The position numbers and the translations under genes are program-made. DNA of 64,000 nt from NCBI RefSeq assembly GCF_900105055.1, contig NZ_FNTA01000004.1, positions 2,077,501 through 2,141,500 on the forward strand. The letters are read 5' to 3'. The notes beneath the pieces were generated by a model. It was not told the origin of the DNA and did not search any database. It was given only the letters and a program-made list of their open reading frames with translations. Shown in pieces: positions 54,844-63,347 of the stretch; positions within the stretch are counted from its first letter, which is position 1, and every line of letters starts with the position of its first letter. Source of the stretch: Amycolatopsis lurida. Lineage in GTDB: Bacteria; Actinomycetota; Actinomycetes; Mycobacteriales; Pseudonocardiaceae.

Positions 54844-55809
54844 GTGACAGAGGCGACGGCGCAGCGCGTCCGGCCGGCGGGCGATCCACTGCGCCACGCG
54901 CTCGAACTGCTCGGCGACCAGTGGACCTTGCTGATCCTGCAGAGCCTTTTCCTGCGCTTCCGCCGCTATGAGGAACTCCGGCTGCGGCTCGGCATCTCCC
55001 CCACCGCGCTGTCCGGGCGGCTGCGCGCGATGGTCGACGCGGGCGTGCTCGTCCGCACGCCGTACCGCGACGCGCGCCGCACGCGGCACGAGTACCGGCT
55101 CACCGAACGCGGCCTCGAACTGTGGCCGCTGCTGATCTCGATCTGGGCCTGGGAACGGGAATGGGTCGAGGGACGGCGTGCCGTGCTGCCGACGCTGATC
55201 CACCTCGACTGCGAACTGGCCACCTCGGCACCGCTCGGCTGCGCCTCCTGCGAACGGCGGGTCGACGCCCGCGACGTCCGCGCACGACGGCTCGACGACA
55301 CCGGCGTCGTCGAGGCGACGGCCTCGAAACGCTTCCGCCGCAAGGACGCCGAATCCCTCGCGGGCGACCCGCTGATGTTCTTCCCGGACACCATGGAACT
55401 CCTCGGTGACCGGTGGTCGACCGGGCTCGTGGTGAGCGCACTGCTCGGGGCGCGGCACTTCTCGGAGTTCGAACGCGAACTCGGCATCGGGCCGAGCGTG
55501 CTTTCGGGACGGCTGTCGAAGCTCGTGGACGTCGGTGTGCTGCGGACCGGAGCCGCGAAGACCCGCACCGACGCGCACGACTACCGGCTGACGGCGAAGG
55601 GGCTCGCGTTCTTCCCCGCGCTGGCCTTCATCGCCGAGTGGTCACAGGGTTTCGAGGTCCCTGGCCAGGAACCGGACATCACACTCGACCACGTGGACTG
55701 CGGCAACCGGCTGAAGCCGATCCTGCTGTGCGACCACTGCTGGCGGCCGCTGCTGCGGAACCGGGTCCGGTTCGGCGGCCCGGTCCGGCTGCCCACGCCG
55801 CCCAGGTGA
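54844..55809 (+). CDS. Tandem HxlR-type winged-helix regulator
   Basis: This 321-aa protein contains two HxlR domains in one chain: the first about residues 15-90 (HALELLGDQWTLLILQSLFL, ISPTALSGRLRAMVDAGVLV), the second about 175-255 (DTMELLGDRWSTGLVVSALL, IGPSVLSGRLSKLVDVGVLR). Each is followed by a Cys-containing tail, with HLDCELATSAPLGCASC and HVDCGNRLKPILLCDHC, which may bind metal. HxlR proteins normally dimerise as single-domain chains, so this is a built-in pseudo-dimer. GTG at 54844 has GGAAGGAACC upstream. It probably controls the carotenoid oxygenase and itself. Confidence 0.9.
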   Translation: MTEATAQRVRPAGDPLRHALELLGDQWTLLILQSLFLRFRRYEELRLRLGISPTALSGRLRAMVDAGVLVRTPYRDARRTRHEYRLTERGLELWPLLISIWAWEREWVEGRRAVLPTLIHLDCELATSAPLGCASCERRVDARDVRARRLDDTGVVEATASKRFRRKDAESLAGDPLMFFPDTMELLGDRWSTGLVVSALLGARHFSEFERELGIGPSVLSGRLSKLVDVGVLRTGAAKTRTDAHDYRLTAKGLAFFPALAFIAEWSQGFEVPGQEPDITLDHVDCGNRLKPILLCDHCWRPLLRNRVRFGGPVRLPTPPR

Positions 55810-55883
55810 CGTAAATCGACTCGCCAAGCCGGTCGGTTCCTGACAGGCTGGCGTGGTCACACGTCGTCACCTCGGAGGTAAGA

Positions 55884-56072
55884 ATGACTGAACCCGCACC
55901 GTCCCCTGCGGATGGCGAAGAGGACGACACCAAGCGCAAGTTCCGCGAGGCCCTGGAGCGCAAGCAGGCACAGGCCCGCTCGGGCTCGGCCCACGAGAAC
56001 GGCGGCGGGAAGAACCTGCACGCGCACGGTCCGGCGGCGAACAAACGCACCTTCCGTCGCAAGAGCGGCTGA
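55884..56072 (+). CDS. DUF5302 small protein
   Basis: This 62-aa highly charged protein (DDTKRKFREALERKQAQARS and a Lys/Arg tail) matches the small actinobacterial DUF5302 family. GGAGGTAAGA precedes the ATG with normal spacing. Function unknown; it is probably disordered with one helix. Confidence 0.8.
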   Translation: MTEPAPSPADGEEDDTKRKFREALERKQAQARSGSAHENGGGKNLHAHGPAANKRTFRRKSG

Positions 56073-56098
56073 GTCCTCCGCGCCTGGACGAACCTGAC

Positions 56099-56145
56099 GC
56101 GAAAGCCACTTTCGGGGCATCTGGTGTCCTGAAAGTGGCTTTCGC
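56099..56145. terminator. 15-bp stem hairpin
   Basis: Arms 56099-56113 and 56131-56145 are exact reverse complements with a 17-base loop, after the DUF5302 gene. Confidence 0.65.
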
Positions 56146-56210
56146 CGCGTCCAAGCCGCGCGACGGAGCTGGGTCCCAGGGCCACACCGGGCACCACTCC
56201 GCCGCGCATG

Positions 56211-56261
56211 CCATGAAGGGGCCTTTCATCGCGAATTTTGCTATGAAAGGCCCCTTCATGG
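56211..56261. terminator. 19-bp stem terminator
   Basis: Arms 56211-56229 and 56243-56261 are exact reverse complements with a 13-base AT-rich loop, just past the stop of the leftward dehydrogenase gene. Confidence 0.75.
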
Positions 56262-56271
56262 CGCTTGAGAA

Positions 56272-57342
56272 CTACACCGTCAGGATCGACCGCAGTCCGC
56301 CGACCTCGGCCATCCGGCGCTCGGCCAGCCGGTCGGCCGCCGTCGCCGGTGGCACGCCGTCGGCCTTGGCCAGCGCGAACACCTCCTTGGTGGTGTCGAA
56401 GATGGCCGTCGTCTTGCGCTTGGCACGCGCGAAGTCGAACCCGTGCCGCTCGTCGTCGACCTGGATCACGCCACCGGCGTTGACCAGGTAGTCCGGCGCG
56501 AAGAGGATGCCGCGGTCGTCGAGCTGCTTGTCGACGCCCGGGTGTGCGAGCTGGTTGTTGGCCGCGCCGCAGACGATCTTGGACCGGAGGTCGCCGACGG
56601 TCTCGTCGGTGAGCACCCCGCCCAGCGCGCACGGCGCGAAGACGTCGAGCTCGGTGCGGATCAGCGTGTCGAGGTCTTCGACGACCTCCACGCCGGGGTA
56701 CGCCGCGCGGGTGCGCTCGATCGCCGCGGGCGAGACGTCGGTGATGACCACCTGCGCGCCCGCCTCGATCAGATGCCCGACGAGGATGTGCCCGACCTTG
56801 CCGACCCCGGCGACGCCGACCTTGCGACCCGCGAGGTCGGGGACGCCCCAGACGGCGTCCGCGGAGGCCCGCATGCCCTGGTAGGTACCGAAAGCGGTGA
56901 GCACCGAGGAGTCGCCGGCGCCGCCGTTCTCCGGCGAGCGGCCCGTGACGAACTCCGATTCGCGGGCGACGATGTCCATGTCCTGCACGTAGGTACCCAC
57001 GTCGCAGGCGGTGATGTAGCGGCCGCCCAGCGACTGGACGAACCGGCCGAAGGCGCGAAGCAGCGCTTCGGTCTTGTGCTTCTGGGGGTCGCCGATGATG
57101 ACGGCCTTGCCGCCGCCGAGGTCGAGCCCGGCGAGCGCGTTCTTGTAGGCCATCCCCTTCGACAGCGCGAGGACGTCCGCGAGGGCCGCGTCTTCGGATT
57201 CGTAGGGGTAGAAGCGGGTCCCGCCCAGCGACGGTCCGAGCGCCGTCGAGTAGATCCCGATGATGGCCTTCAGGCCGGTGGCCTGGTCCTGGCAGAAGAC
57301 GACCTGTTCATGGCCGGTTCCCTGGCCGAACACTTCGGTCAC
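56272..57342 (-). CDS. vdh: Leucine/valine dehydrogenase (Glu/Leu/Phe/Val family)
   Basis: This 356-aa NAD-dependent enzyme oxidatively deaminates branched-chain amino acids. The catalytic Lys blocks are seen in [19 protein letters not shown] and the NAD site in [40 protein letters not shown] is typical of leucine and valine dehydrogenases. GTG at 57342 has AAGGAG 9 bases upstream; the frame stays open further. The valine name follows its common use in actinomycetes. It neighbours the kynurenine genes but is separated from them by a hairpin. Confidence 0.92.
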   Translation of the reverse strand: MTEVFGQGTGHEQVVFCQDQATGLKAIIGIYSTALGPSLGGTRFYPYESEDAALADVLALSKGMAYKNALAGLDLGGGKAVIIGDPQKHKTEALLRAFGRFVQSLGGRYITACDVGTYVQDMDIVARESEFVTGRSPENGGAGDSSVLTAFGTYQGMRASADAVWGVPDLAGRKVGVAGVGKVGHILVGHLIEAGAQVVITDVSPAAIERTRAAYPGVEVVEDLDTLIRTELDVFAPCALGGVLTDETVGDLRSKIVCGAANNQLAHPGVDKQLDDRGILFAPDYLVNAGGVIQVDDERHGFDFARAKRKTTAIFDTTKEVFALAKADGVPPATAADRLAERRMAEVGGLRSILTV

Positions 57343-57464
57343 TGTGGTGACTCCTTGTCCTGGAGTGCACGCTGCTTGTGGCTCACGTGCGAAGTTCCTG
57401 CAACAAGGCACAGTCCCCGACGAAGGTCGTCCGGCGGCGACGGTGCCACATCGCAAACCTAGAT

Positions 57465-57493
57465 CGCCCCGGTCCGTTCGCCAAGCCGGGGCG
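57465..57493. terminator. 8-bp GC stem hairpin after kynureninase gene
   Basis: CGCCCCGG (57465-57472) and CCGGGGCG (57486-57493) pair with a 13-base loop, just past the leftward kynureninase stop. Confidence 0.5.
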
Positions 57494-57500
57494 GGCCGTC

Positions 57501-58694
57501 TCAACCGTCGACGACCTCTTTGAGGACGCGGAGCGCGGAGTCGAGCTGCCGGTCGGACAGATAAGGCGCCGGCCCGAACCTCAGATACGCGCCGCGGCTG
57601 TCGGTCCGCACGCCGCGTTCGTCGAGGGCGGCCTGCAGCGCGCCCGCGTCGGCGCACTTCAGCGAAAGGAACCCGCCGATGCGGTCCAGCGGCGTCTCCC
57701 GGTCACGGGTGATGACGTCCTCGGGCAGCCCCAGCCTGTCGAAGCCCTCGGCGAGGTAGCCCACCTGGTGCCGCGACACCTCCCGCAGGAACTCGGGCGT
57801 GAGCCCGTGCTCGGCGAAGAACCGGAAGACGCGGGCGCCCCGGTAGTGGCTCGTCGGGTCGTAGGTCGCTCCGGCGAACCGGTCCGATCCGGAGGCGTAG
57901 GCGATCTGGTCGGGTCGGCGCTCGTCCGCGAGCGCGCCGAACTCGGCGTACCAGCCGGTGACGACCGGCCGCAGTTCCTGTGCGTGCGCGGGCATCCGCA
58001 GGAAGCAGTTGCCTTCGCCGAGCTGGAGGTACTTGTAGCCGCCGCCGAGGACCCAGGCGTTGGTGAGCCCGAGGTCGTGCAGCGAGAACGGGACGATGCC
58101 GAGCGCGTGATAGGCGTCGACGACGAGGTTCACCGACTTCGAAAGGCAGACGTCGGCGAGATGCGCGAGACCCGGCACGAGGCGGGAGGTCTCGAACAGC
58201 ACCGCCGAAACGAGCACGGCGGCGGTGTCTTCGGTGACCTCGGCCGCGACGCGTTCGGCCAGCGTGGCGACCGGCGCCGCGGGGACGCGGACCACCTCGA
58301 CCCCTTCCTCGGCCAGCCTGCCCAGCTGACGGCGGAGTGTGTGGAACTCGCCGTCGGTGGTGACCAGCCGCGGACGGCGCGGCAGGTCCATCGCCGAGAG
58401 GAACCGGATCACCAGATCGTGCGTACTGGCACCGAGCGCGATGTCGCCGTGCGGGTCACCGAGCAGCGCCCGGAACCCGGCCCGCAGCTCGTCCGCCTTG
58501 GCGAAGGCCCGCGCCCACTTCGTGTCGACCTCTTCGGCAGCGTCGGCGAAGGCTTCGAGAAGGCCTTCGCGCGCGACGTCCGGCCAGGCCTGGTGCGAGT
58601 GCCCGGTGAACAGCAACCGGTCCGCCACACCGAATTCCGTGTAGTGCGCCGCGAGCGCGTTGGGGTCGCGGCGAAGTTCGTCGAGGTTCGTCAA
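57501..58694 (-). CDS. kynU: Kynureninase
   Basis: This 397-aa PLP enzyme cleaves kynurenine to anthranilate and alanine. The PLP Lys lies in [13 protein letters not shown], the PLP-binding Asp in [10 protein letters not shown], and the substrate region in [16 protein letters not shown] at 58694 overlaps the dioxygenase stop (TTGA), so the two are translationally coupled; no better start fits. It follows tryptophan 2,3-dioxygenase in the pathway. The formamidase between them is not an obvious neighbour. Confidence 0.9.
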   Translation of the reverse strand: MTNLDELRRDPNALAAHYTEFGVADRLLFTGHSHQAWPDVAREGLLEAFADAAEEVDTKWARAFAKADELRAGFRALLGDPHGDIALGASTHDLVIRFLSAMDLPRRPRLVTTDGEFHTLRRQLGRLAEEGVEVVRVPAAPVATLAERVAAEVTEDTAAVLVSAVLFETSRLVPGLAHLADVCLSKSVNLVVDAYHALGIVPFSLHDLGLTNAWVLGGGYKYLQLGEGNCFLRMPAHAQELRPVVTGWYAEFGALADERRPDQIAYASGSDRFAGATYDPTSHYRGARVFRFFAEHGLTPEFLREVSRHQVGYLAEGFDRLGLPEDVITRDRETPLDRIGGFLSLKCADAGALQAALDERGVRTDSRGAYLRFGPAPYLSDRQLDSALRVLKEVVDG

Positions 58695-59473
58695 AGCCTG
58701 CTCCGCACAGCCCAGAGATCCGGGAACATCGGGGAGAAAAGCGTCGTACGCAGATAGTGCGCTCCCGACGAACCCCCCGTCCCGGTCTTGTCTCCAATGG
58801 TCCGCTCGACCATCTTCACGTGCCGATACCGCCACTCCTGCATCCCTTCGTCCAGATCGACCAGGTGCTCCGCCACGACGGACGGCCCGGTGTCGTCGCG
58901 GTAGACCCGCAACAGAATTTCTTGGAGCGCCGGAGAGGGTTCGAGTGGCTTGGTGACATCGCGCCCGGTCGGGACGTCGTACCCCTTCACCGCGAGGTAG
59001 GTGACGAAGGAGTCGAAGAGCGACGGCCGTGACATCGCGTCCGCGATCTGGGCACGCTGGTCACCGCCCTCGGGGTAATGCGCGAACACCCGCTCGTCCC
59101 GGCGGCCGAGGACGGCCTCCAGGACGCGGAACTGAGCCGACTGGAACCCGCTCGAAGCGTCGAGTCGCGCACGGAAACTGGTGAACTGGCTCGGAGTCAT
59201 CGTCTCGAGCACATCGATCTGCGCGACCACCACCTTGAAGATAGTCAGGATTCGCCTCAGTGTGCGGACGGCGTGAGCGGTGTTACCCGCTTCGAGTTGC
59301 TCCTGCAGGTAAAGCGCCTCGTGGAGAACTTGTTTGAACCAAAGTTCATACACTTGGTGGATCACGATGAAGAGCAATTCATCGTGCTCGTCGGACCGCG
59401 GATGCTGCGCGTCCAGCAATTCGTCCAGCGAAAGGTAGGACGTGTAACTCAATGCGGCCTGAGTGTCGTTCAT
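58691..59473 (-). CDS. kynA: Tryptophan 2,3-dioxygenase
   Basis: This 260-aa haem enzyme opens the indole ring of tryptophan to N-formylkynurenine. It has the family blocks LSLDELLDAQ, DELLFIVIHQVYELWFKQ, TPSQFTSFRARLDASSGFQS and the haem His in RYRHVKMVERTIG. The length is near the bacterial norm. It leads a coupled operon with kynU, downstream of a PaaX regulator gene. Confidence 0.95.
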   Translation of the reverse strand: MNDTQAALSYTSYLSLDELLDAQHPRSDEHDELLFIVIHQVYELWFKQVLHEALYLQEQLEAGNTAHAVRTLRRILTIFKVVVAQIDVLETMTPSQFTSFRARLDASSGFQSAQFRVLEAVLGRRDERVFAHYPEGGDQRAQIADAMSRPSLFDSFVTYLAVKGYDVPTGRDVTKPLEPSPALQEILLRVYRDDTGPSVVAEHLVDLDEGMQEWRYRHVKMVERTIGDKTGTGGSSGAHYLRTTLFSPMFPDLWAVRSRL

Positions 59474-59507
59474 TTTTCTGTCACTCCATCGATATCGCGC
59501 CGACCGT

Positions 59508-59530
59508 GATCGCGCCGCCAGGGCGCGATC
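59508..59530. promoter_or_regulatory. 9-bp stem palindrome between PaaX and kynA genes
   Basis: GATCGCGCC (59508-59516) and GGCGCGATC (59522-59530) are exact reverse complements. It may end the paaX transcript or be an operator for kynA, whose start is 35 bases further on. Confidence 0.45.
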
Positions 59531-59539
59531 CCGGAAAGA

Positions 59540-60385
59540 TCAAGAGCCTCTCCCGGTCACCTTTCCTTTTTCCGTCACCTCGTCGAAATGGCGCTGCGCC
59601 GCCGGGGCCAGCGCGTGGTAGAGCTCGTGGAACAGGTCGACCGCGGCCGCCCGGCTCGGCGGAGCGGGCACCAGCCCGACCGGGAGCTCCGGATCGAGTG
59701 ACGGGAAGGCGCGGAACGTGTGCGTCAGCCAGGTCCGGACCCGGAACGCCTCGGCGTCGGGCAGGTCTCCCGGATACCCGCCGAAATCCCGGACGAACGC
59801 GTCGTACCGCGCGGCGAGGCCGTCGAGGTTCCACGCCCTCGCGGCGAAGCGCCGGACGTCGAGCCCGGCCGACGGTTTTCCGAGCATCAGCCCGGCGTGT
59901 TCGGAGACGTCCAGTTCGGCCAGCAGGGCGAGTACCTCGGCCTCACGGTCGTGCGGGGCGATCCAGGTGCCGTCCTGGACGGGCCCGAAACCGAGGAACC
60001 GCAGGCGCCGCACCAGCCGTTCCCTGGCCTGCCGCCGGCTCTCCGGGATGCTCTGCCACAGCACGGTCCACTCCCCGACCTCGCGTTCGCGCCTGCCGAG
60101 CGAGAAGATCCGGCGGTCACCGTCCTCCAGGAGCGCGATCGTGCGGCGGGTCAGCGAGTAGTGGACGAGCCTGCCCGCCTTGTGCCGCGCGAGCAGATCG
60201 CGGCGGGCGAGCCTGGCCAGCGCGATCCGCGCGGCGCCGTCGGAGAAGCCGAGCCCGGCGAGCACGCCGACCAGGCCGCCGGACCAGACACGACGGCTCT
60301 CGCGCGGCGACACGTAAGTGCCGAGCAGCGTCATCACCAGTTCCTGGGGACCTGGGTCGCCGTGGGGCGCGGCCGATTCGGGCAT
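59540..60385 (-). CDS. PaaX-family transcriptional regulator
   Basis: This 281-aa regulator has the PaaX N-terminal helix-turn-helix (QELVMTLLGTYVSPRESRRV then GFSDGAARIALARLARRDLL), the middle domain and the C-terminal domain (FRAFPSLDPELPVGLVP, LFHELYHALAPAAQRHFDEV). PaaX proteins repress phenylacetyl-CoA or related aromatic CoA pathways and respond to CoA esters. Start at ATG 60385 is preferred over 60403. It is divergent from the creatininase-ligase operon and upstream of kynA, so it may control both arms. Confidence 0.92.
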   Translation of the reverse strand: MPESAAPHGDPGPQELVMTLLGTYVSPRESRRVWSGGLVGVLAGLGFSDGAARIALARLARRDLLARHKAGRLVHYSLTRRTIALLEDGDRRIFSLGRREREVGEWTVLWQSIPESRRQARERLVRRLRFLGFGPVQDGTWIAPHDREAEVLALLAELDVSEHAGLMLGKPSAGLDVRRFAARAWNLDGLAARYDAFVRDFGGYPGDLPDAEAFRVRTWLTHTFRAFPSLDPELPVGLVPAPPSRAAAVDLFHELYHALAPAAQRHFDEVTEKGKVTGRGS

Positions 60386-60398
60386 ACGAGCAACTCTA

Positions 60399-60422
60399 TA
60401 CACCTCAGGCCGCTGCGGTGTA
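60399..60422. promoter_or_regulatory. TACACC-N12-GGTGTA palindrome, candidate PaaX operator
   Basis: The dyad fills the 48-base gap between the PaaX gene start (60385) and the creatininase gene start (60434). Confidence 0.55.
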
Positions 60423-60433
60423 GCTTGACTCGG

Positions 60434-61159
60434 GTGACGTACTTCGCGGAGTTGAGCTCACCACAGGTCGCCGCGCTCGCGTCCGACGAGCGCGTTCCCG
60501 TGCTGCTGCTGCCGGTGGGCGCCGTCGAGCCGCATGGACCGCACGCGCCGCTGGGCACCGATCCCCTGATCTCCCGCGGGATGTGCGAGCGCGCCGCCGC
60601 GCGGCTGGCCGGTGATCCGGGTGTCCGGGTACTGATCCTGCCCGAGGTTCCGTACGGCGTGACGCGGCTCGCCGCCGGGTTCGCGGGTGGCATCTCGATC
60701 GGCGAGGAAACCCTGTACGCGCTGCTGACCGAGATCTGCGGGGCGCTCGCCGAGCAGGGACTCACCCGGATCCTGCTGGTCAACAACCATTTCGAACCGG
60801 CGCATCTGACAGTGCTGCGGCGCGTGGCCGAGACGGCGGGCGTCGGCTTCGTCGACCTGGTCCGCCGCCGGTACGCCGAGCGGCTCACCGACGAGTTCCG
60901 TTCCGGCGAATGCCACGCCGGGCAGTACGAGACGGCACTGGTGCTCGCCGACCGGCCGGACCTCGTCGACGCCGCCGTTCAGCGCGACCTTCCGCCGGTC
61001 CACGTCGACCTGGCGCGCACCACCATCACCGACTTCGGCTCGGCCGGGATGACCGAGGCCTACTGCGGATCCCCCGCCCAGGCGACCGCGGAGGAAGGCG
61101 AGAAGACCTTCTCGGTGCTCACCGACATCCTGGTCGAAGCGATCCGAGAACTGGTATGA
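60434..61159 (+). CDS. Creatininase-family amidohydrolase
   Basis: This 241-aa protein has the metal-binding signature of creatininase-type hydrolases: Glu and His in AVEPHGPHAPLGTDPL, His and Glu in LVNNHFEPAHL, and the HAGQYETALVL block. GTG at 60434 starts the fold correctly. It is first of an operon with an aromatic-CoA ligase, an SDR and an enoyl-CoA hydratase, overlapping the ligase by ATGA. In this setting it could supply the missing formylkynurenine formamidase or hydrolyse a C-N bond of a ring-reduced intermediate. Both are inference. Confidence 0.9.
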   Translation: MTYFAELSSPQVAALASDERVPVLLLPVGAVEPHGPHAPLGTDPLISRGMCERAAARLAGDPGVRVLILPEVPYGVTRLAAGFAGGISIGEETLYALLTEICGALAEQGLTRILLVNNHFEPAHLTVLRRVAETAGVGFVDLVRRRYAERLTDEFRSGECHAGQYETALVLADRPDLVDAAVQRDLPPVHVDLARTTITDFGSAGMTEAYCGSPAQATAEEGEKTFSVLTDILVEAIRELV

Positions 61160-62658
61160 CCTTCAATCTGGCGACCCATTTCGTCGACCGCCTGCCCGGC
61201 GAACGGACGGCGTTGCTGTGCGGCGACGAGGAAGTCACGTACGCGGATTTGGCGGCTCGGGTGAACCGGGCCGGGAACGTGCTGCGGGAGCTGGATGTCC
61301 GAAGTGGACAGCGGGTCCTGCTCGCGCTGAACGACGGTGTCGAGTTCGTGGCCCTCTGGTACGCGGCGCAGAAGATCGGCGCGGTCACCGCCGAGGTCTA
61401 TTCCTTCCTCCAGCCCAAGGACTACGCGTACTACCTGGACTACACCGAGGCCGTCGTCGTCATCGCCGACGGCTCGACGTTGCCCGCGCTGCGGGCGGCC
61501 GGGGCGCGAAACCTGCTGGTCGTCGGCGATGTCGCGCTGGAGCCCGGTGAGCACTCGTTCGACTCGCTGGCCGCATCGGCGTCCGCCGAGCTGGAGGCCG
61601 CGCCGACCACGCTGGACGACGTCGCCATCTGGAAGTTCACCACCGGCAGCACCGGTGCGCCCAAGGCCTGCGTGCACCCGGCGCGCAGCGCACTGGAGAG
61701 CTTCGACCGGTACGCGCTCGGCGTGCTGGGACTCCGCGAAGACGACCGCGTGCTGGCCGTGCCGAAACTGTTCTTCGGCTACGCGCGGGATCTGACCGCG
61801 TTGTTCCCGTTCGGCGTCGGCGCGTCCGGGATCGTGTTCCCCCAGCGCAGCACCGCCGATCTGCTGTTCTCCCTGATCGAACGCCACCGGCCGACGATCC
61901 TGGTCAACGTGCCGACCATGATGAGCGCGATGATCGCCCATCCGCAAGCGTCCTCTGTGGACATGAGTTCGCTCCGGCTGGCGACGTCGGCGGGCGAGGC
62001 GTTGCCGTCGGAGCTGCATCGCAAATGGGACAACCTGTTCGGTGTCCCGGTGATCGACGGGATCGGCTCGTCGGAGGCGTATCACATCTATCTGTCCAAC
62101 GTTCCCGGCGCGCAGCGGGTCGGCAGCCTCGGCCGCGAGGTACCCGGCTACACCGCTCGTGTCCTCGACGAACGCGGCGATCCCTTGCCGGATGGGGAGA
62201 TCGGCACCTTGGAGGTGACCGGCCCGACCATCGCGCGCGGGTACCACGGCGACGCGGAAAAGACCGCGCGGACGTTCCATGGCGACACCCTGCGCACGGG
62301 CGACCTGTTCAGCCGCGACATCGACGGCTACTTCCATCACCACGGCCGCGCCGACGACCTGCTGAAGGTGTCCGGTGTGTTCGTCGCGCCGAGCGAGATC
62401 GAAGACTGTCTCATCGGTCATCCCGCGGTCGTCGACTGCGCGGTACTGGGCGTGACGGTCGACGGACTCGTCGTCCCGCGGGCGTGCGTCGTCCTGGCGG
62501 AGGGCGCTTCCGCCACGGCCGAGGAGCTGAAAGACCACGCGCGGACACATCTGGCGAAGCACAAATACCCGCGCGAGGTGGTGTTCGTGACCGGACTCCC
62601 CCGCACGGCCAACGGGAAACTCGATCGGCGCGCGTTGCGCCGGGTGGAGGCAGAGTGA
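61156..62658 (+). CDS. Benzoate-CoA ligase family (2-aminobenzoate-CoA-ligase-like)
   Basis: This 500-aa adenylate-forming enzyme activates an aromatic acid with ATP and CoA. It has the AMP motif WKFTTGSTGAPKACVH, the ligase block DGIGSSEAYHIYLSN typical of benzoate-CoA ligases, RTGDLFSRD and the C-terminal Lys in RTANGKLDRRALRR. Kynureninase nearby makes anthranilate, so 2-aminobenzoate is the most likely substrate. It overlaps both neighbours by four bases. Substrate choice needs an assay. Confidence 0.88.
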   Translation: MTFNLATHFVDRLPGERTALLCGDEEVTYADLAARVNRAGNVLRELDVRSGQRVLLALNDGVEFVALWYAAQKIGAVTAEVYSFLQPKDYAYYLDYTEAVVVIADGSTLPALRAAGARNLLVVGDVALEPGEHSFDSLAASASAELEAAPTTLDDVAIWKFTTGSTGAPKACVHPARSALESFDRYALGVLGLREDDRVLAVPKLFFGYARDLTALFPFGVGASGIVFPQRSTADLLFSLIERHRPTILVNVPTMMSAMIAHPQASSVDMSSLRLATSAGEALPSELHRKWDNLFGVPVIDGIGSSEAYHIYLSNVPGAQRVGSLGREVPGYTARVLDERGDPLPDGEIGTLEVTGPTIARGYHGDAEKTARTFHGDTLRTGDLFSRDIDGYFHHHGRADDLLKVSGVFVAPSEIEDCLIGHPAVVDCAVLGVTVDGLVVPRACVVLAEGASATAEELKDHARTHLAKHKYPREVVFVTGLPRTANGKLDRRALRRVEAE

Positions 62659-63347
62659 GCAGGATCGTCGTCGTCACCGGCGGGACCCGCGGGATCGGCG
62701 CGGCCATCGCCGCCCGGTTCCGGGCCGCCGGCGACAAGGTGCACGCCCCCGGCCGGGCCGAGTGCGACGTCACCGACGAAGACGCCGTCGCGCGGTACTT
62801 CGAAGATCTCGGCCCGGTGGACGTGCTGGTGAACAACGCCGGGATCTCGGCGAGCGCGCCGCTGGCGAAGACGTCGCTGGAGCAGTGGCGCACGCAGATC
62901 GAGGTCAACGCGACCGGCGCCTTCCTGTGCACTCGGGCGGCTCTGCCCGGTATGCGGTCGCGTGACACCGGCCGGATCGTCACCGTCGCCTCGACGGCGT
63001 CGCATATCGGCTACCGCTACACGGCCGGGTACACCGCGTCGAAGCATGCCGCCGTCGGCCTGATGCGGGCCACCGCCGCGGAACTGGCGGGCACCGGTGT
63101 CACCGCGAACGCCGTCTGCCCGGCCTTCGTGCGCACGGACATGACGGCCGCCTCGGTCGCCCGGATCCGGGAAAAGACCGGCCGGGACGAGGCCGGCGCC
63201 GAGGCCGCCCTCGCCGCCGCGGCGCCGCTCGGCCGCCTGCTCGAACCCGACGAGGTCGCCCACGCGGTGACCTTCTTCGCGGCGCCCGAAGCGGCCGCGA
63301 TCAACGGACAGACACTCGTCCTCGATGGAGGTGGGATCCAGTCATGA
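62655..63347 (+). CDS. SDR-family oxidoreductase
   Basis: This 230-aa SDR has TGGTRGIG (residues 8-15), NNAG, the Ser block TVASTASHIGY and the Tyr-x-x-x-Lys pair in YTASKHAAVG. It resembles FabG or 3-hydroxyacyl-CoA dehydrogenases. Start GTG at 62655 overlaps the ligase stop (GTGA) and its stop overlaps the next gene. It would oxidise a hydroxyacyl-CoA after ring reduction or opening. Confidence 0.92.
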   Translation: MSRIVVVTGGTRGIGAAIAARFRAAGDKVHAPGRAECDVTDEDAVARYFEDLGPVDVLVNNAGISASAPLAKTSLEQWRTQIEVNATGAFLCTRAALPGMRSRDTGRIVTVASTASHIGYRYTAGYTASKHAAVGLMRATAAELAGTGVTANAVCPAFVRTDMTAASVARIREKTGRDEAGAEAALAAAAPLGRLLEPDEVAHAVTFFAAPEAAAINGQTLVLDGGGIQS

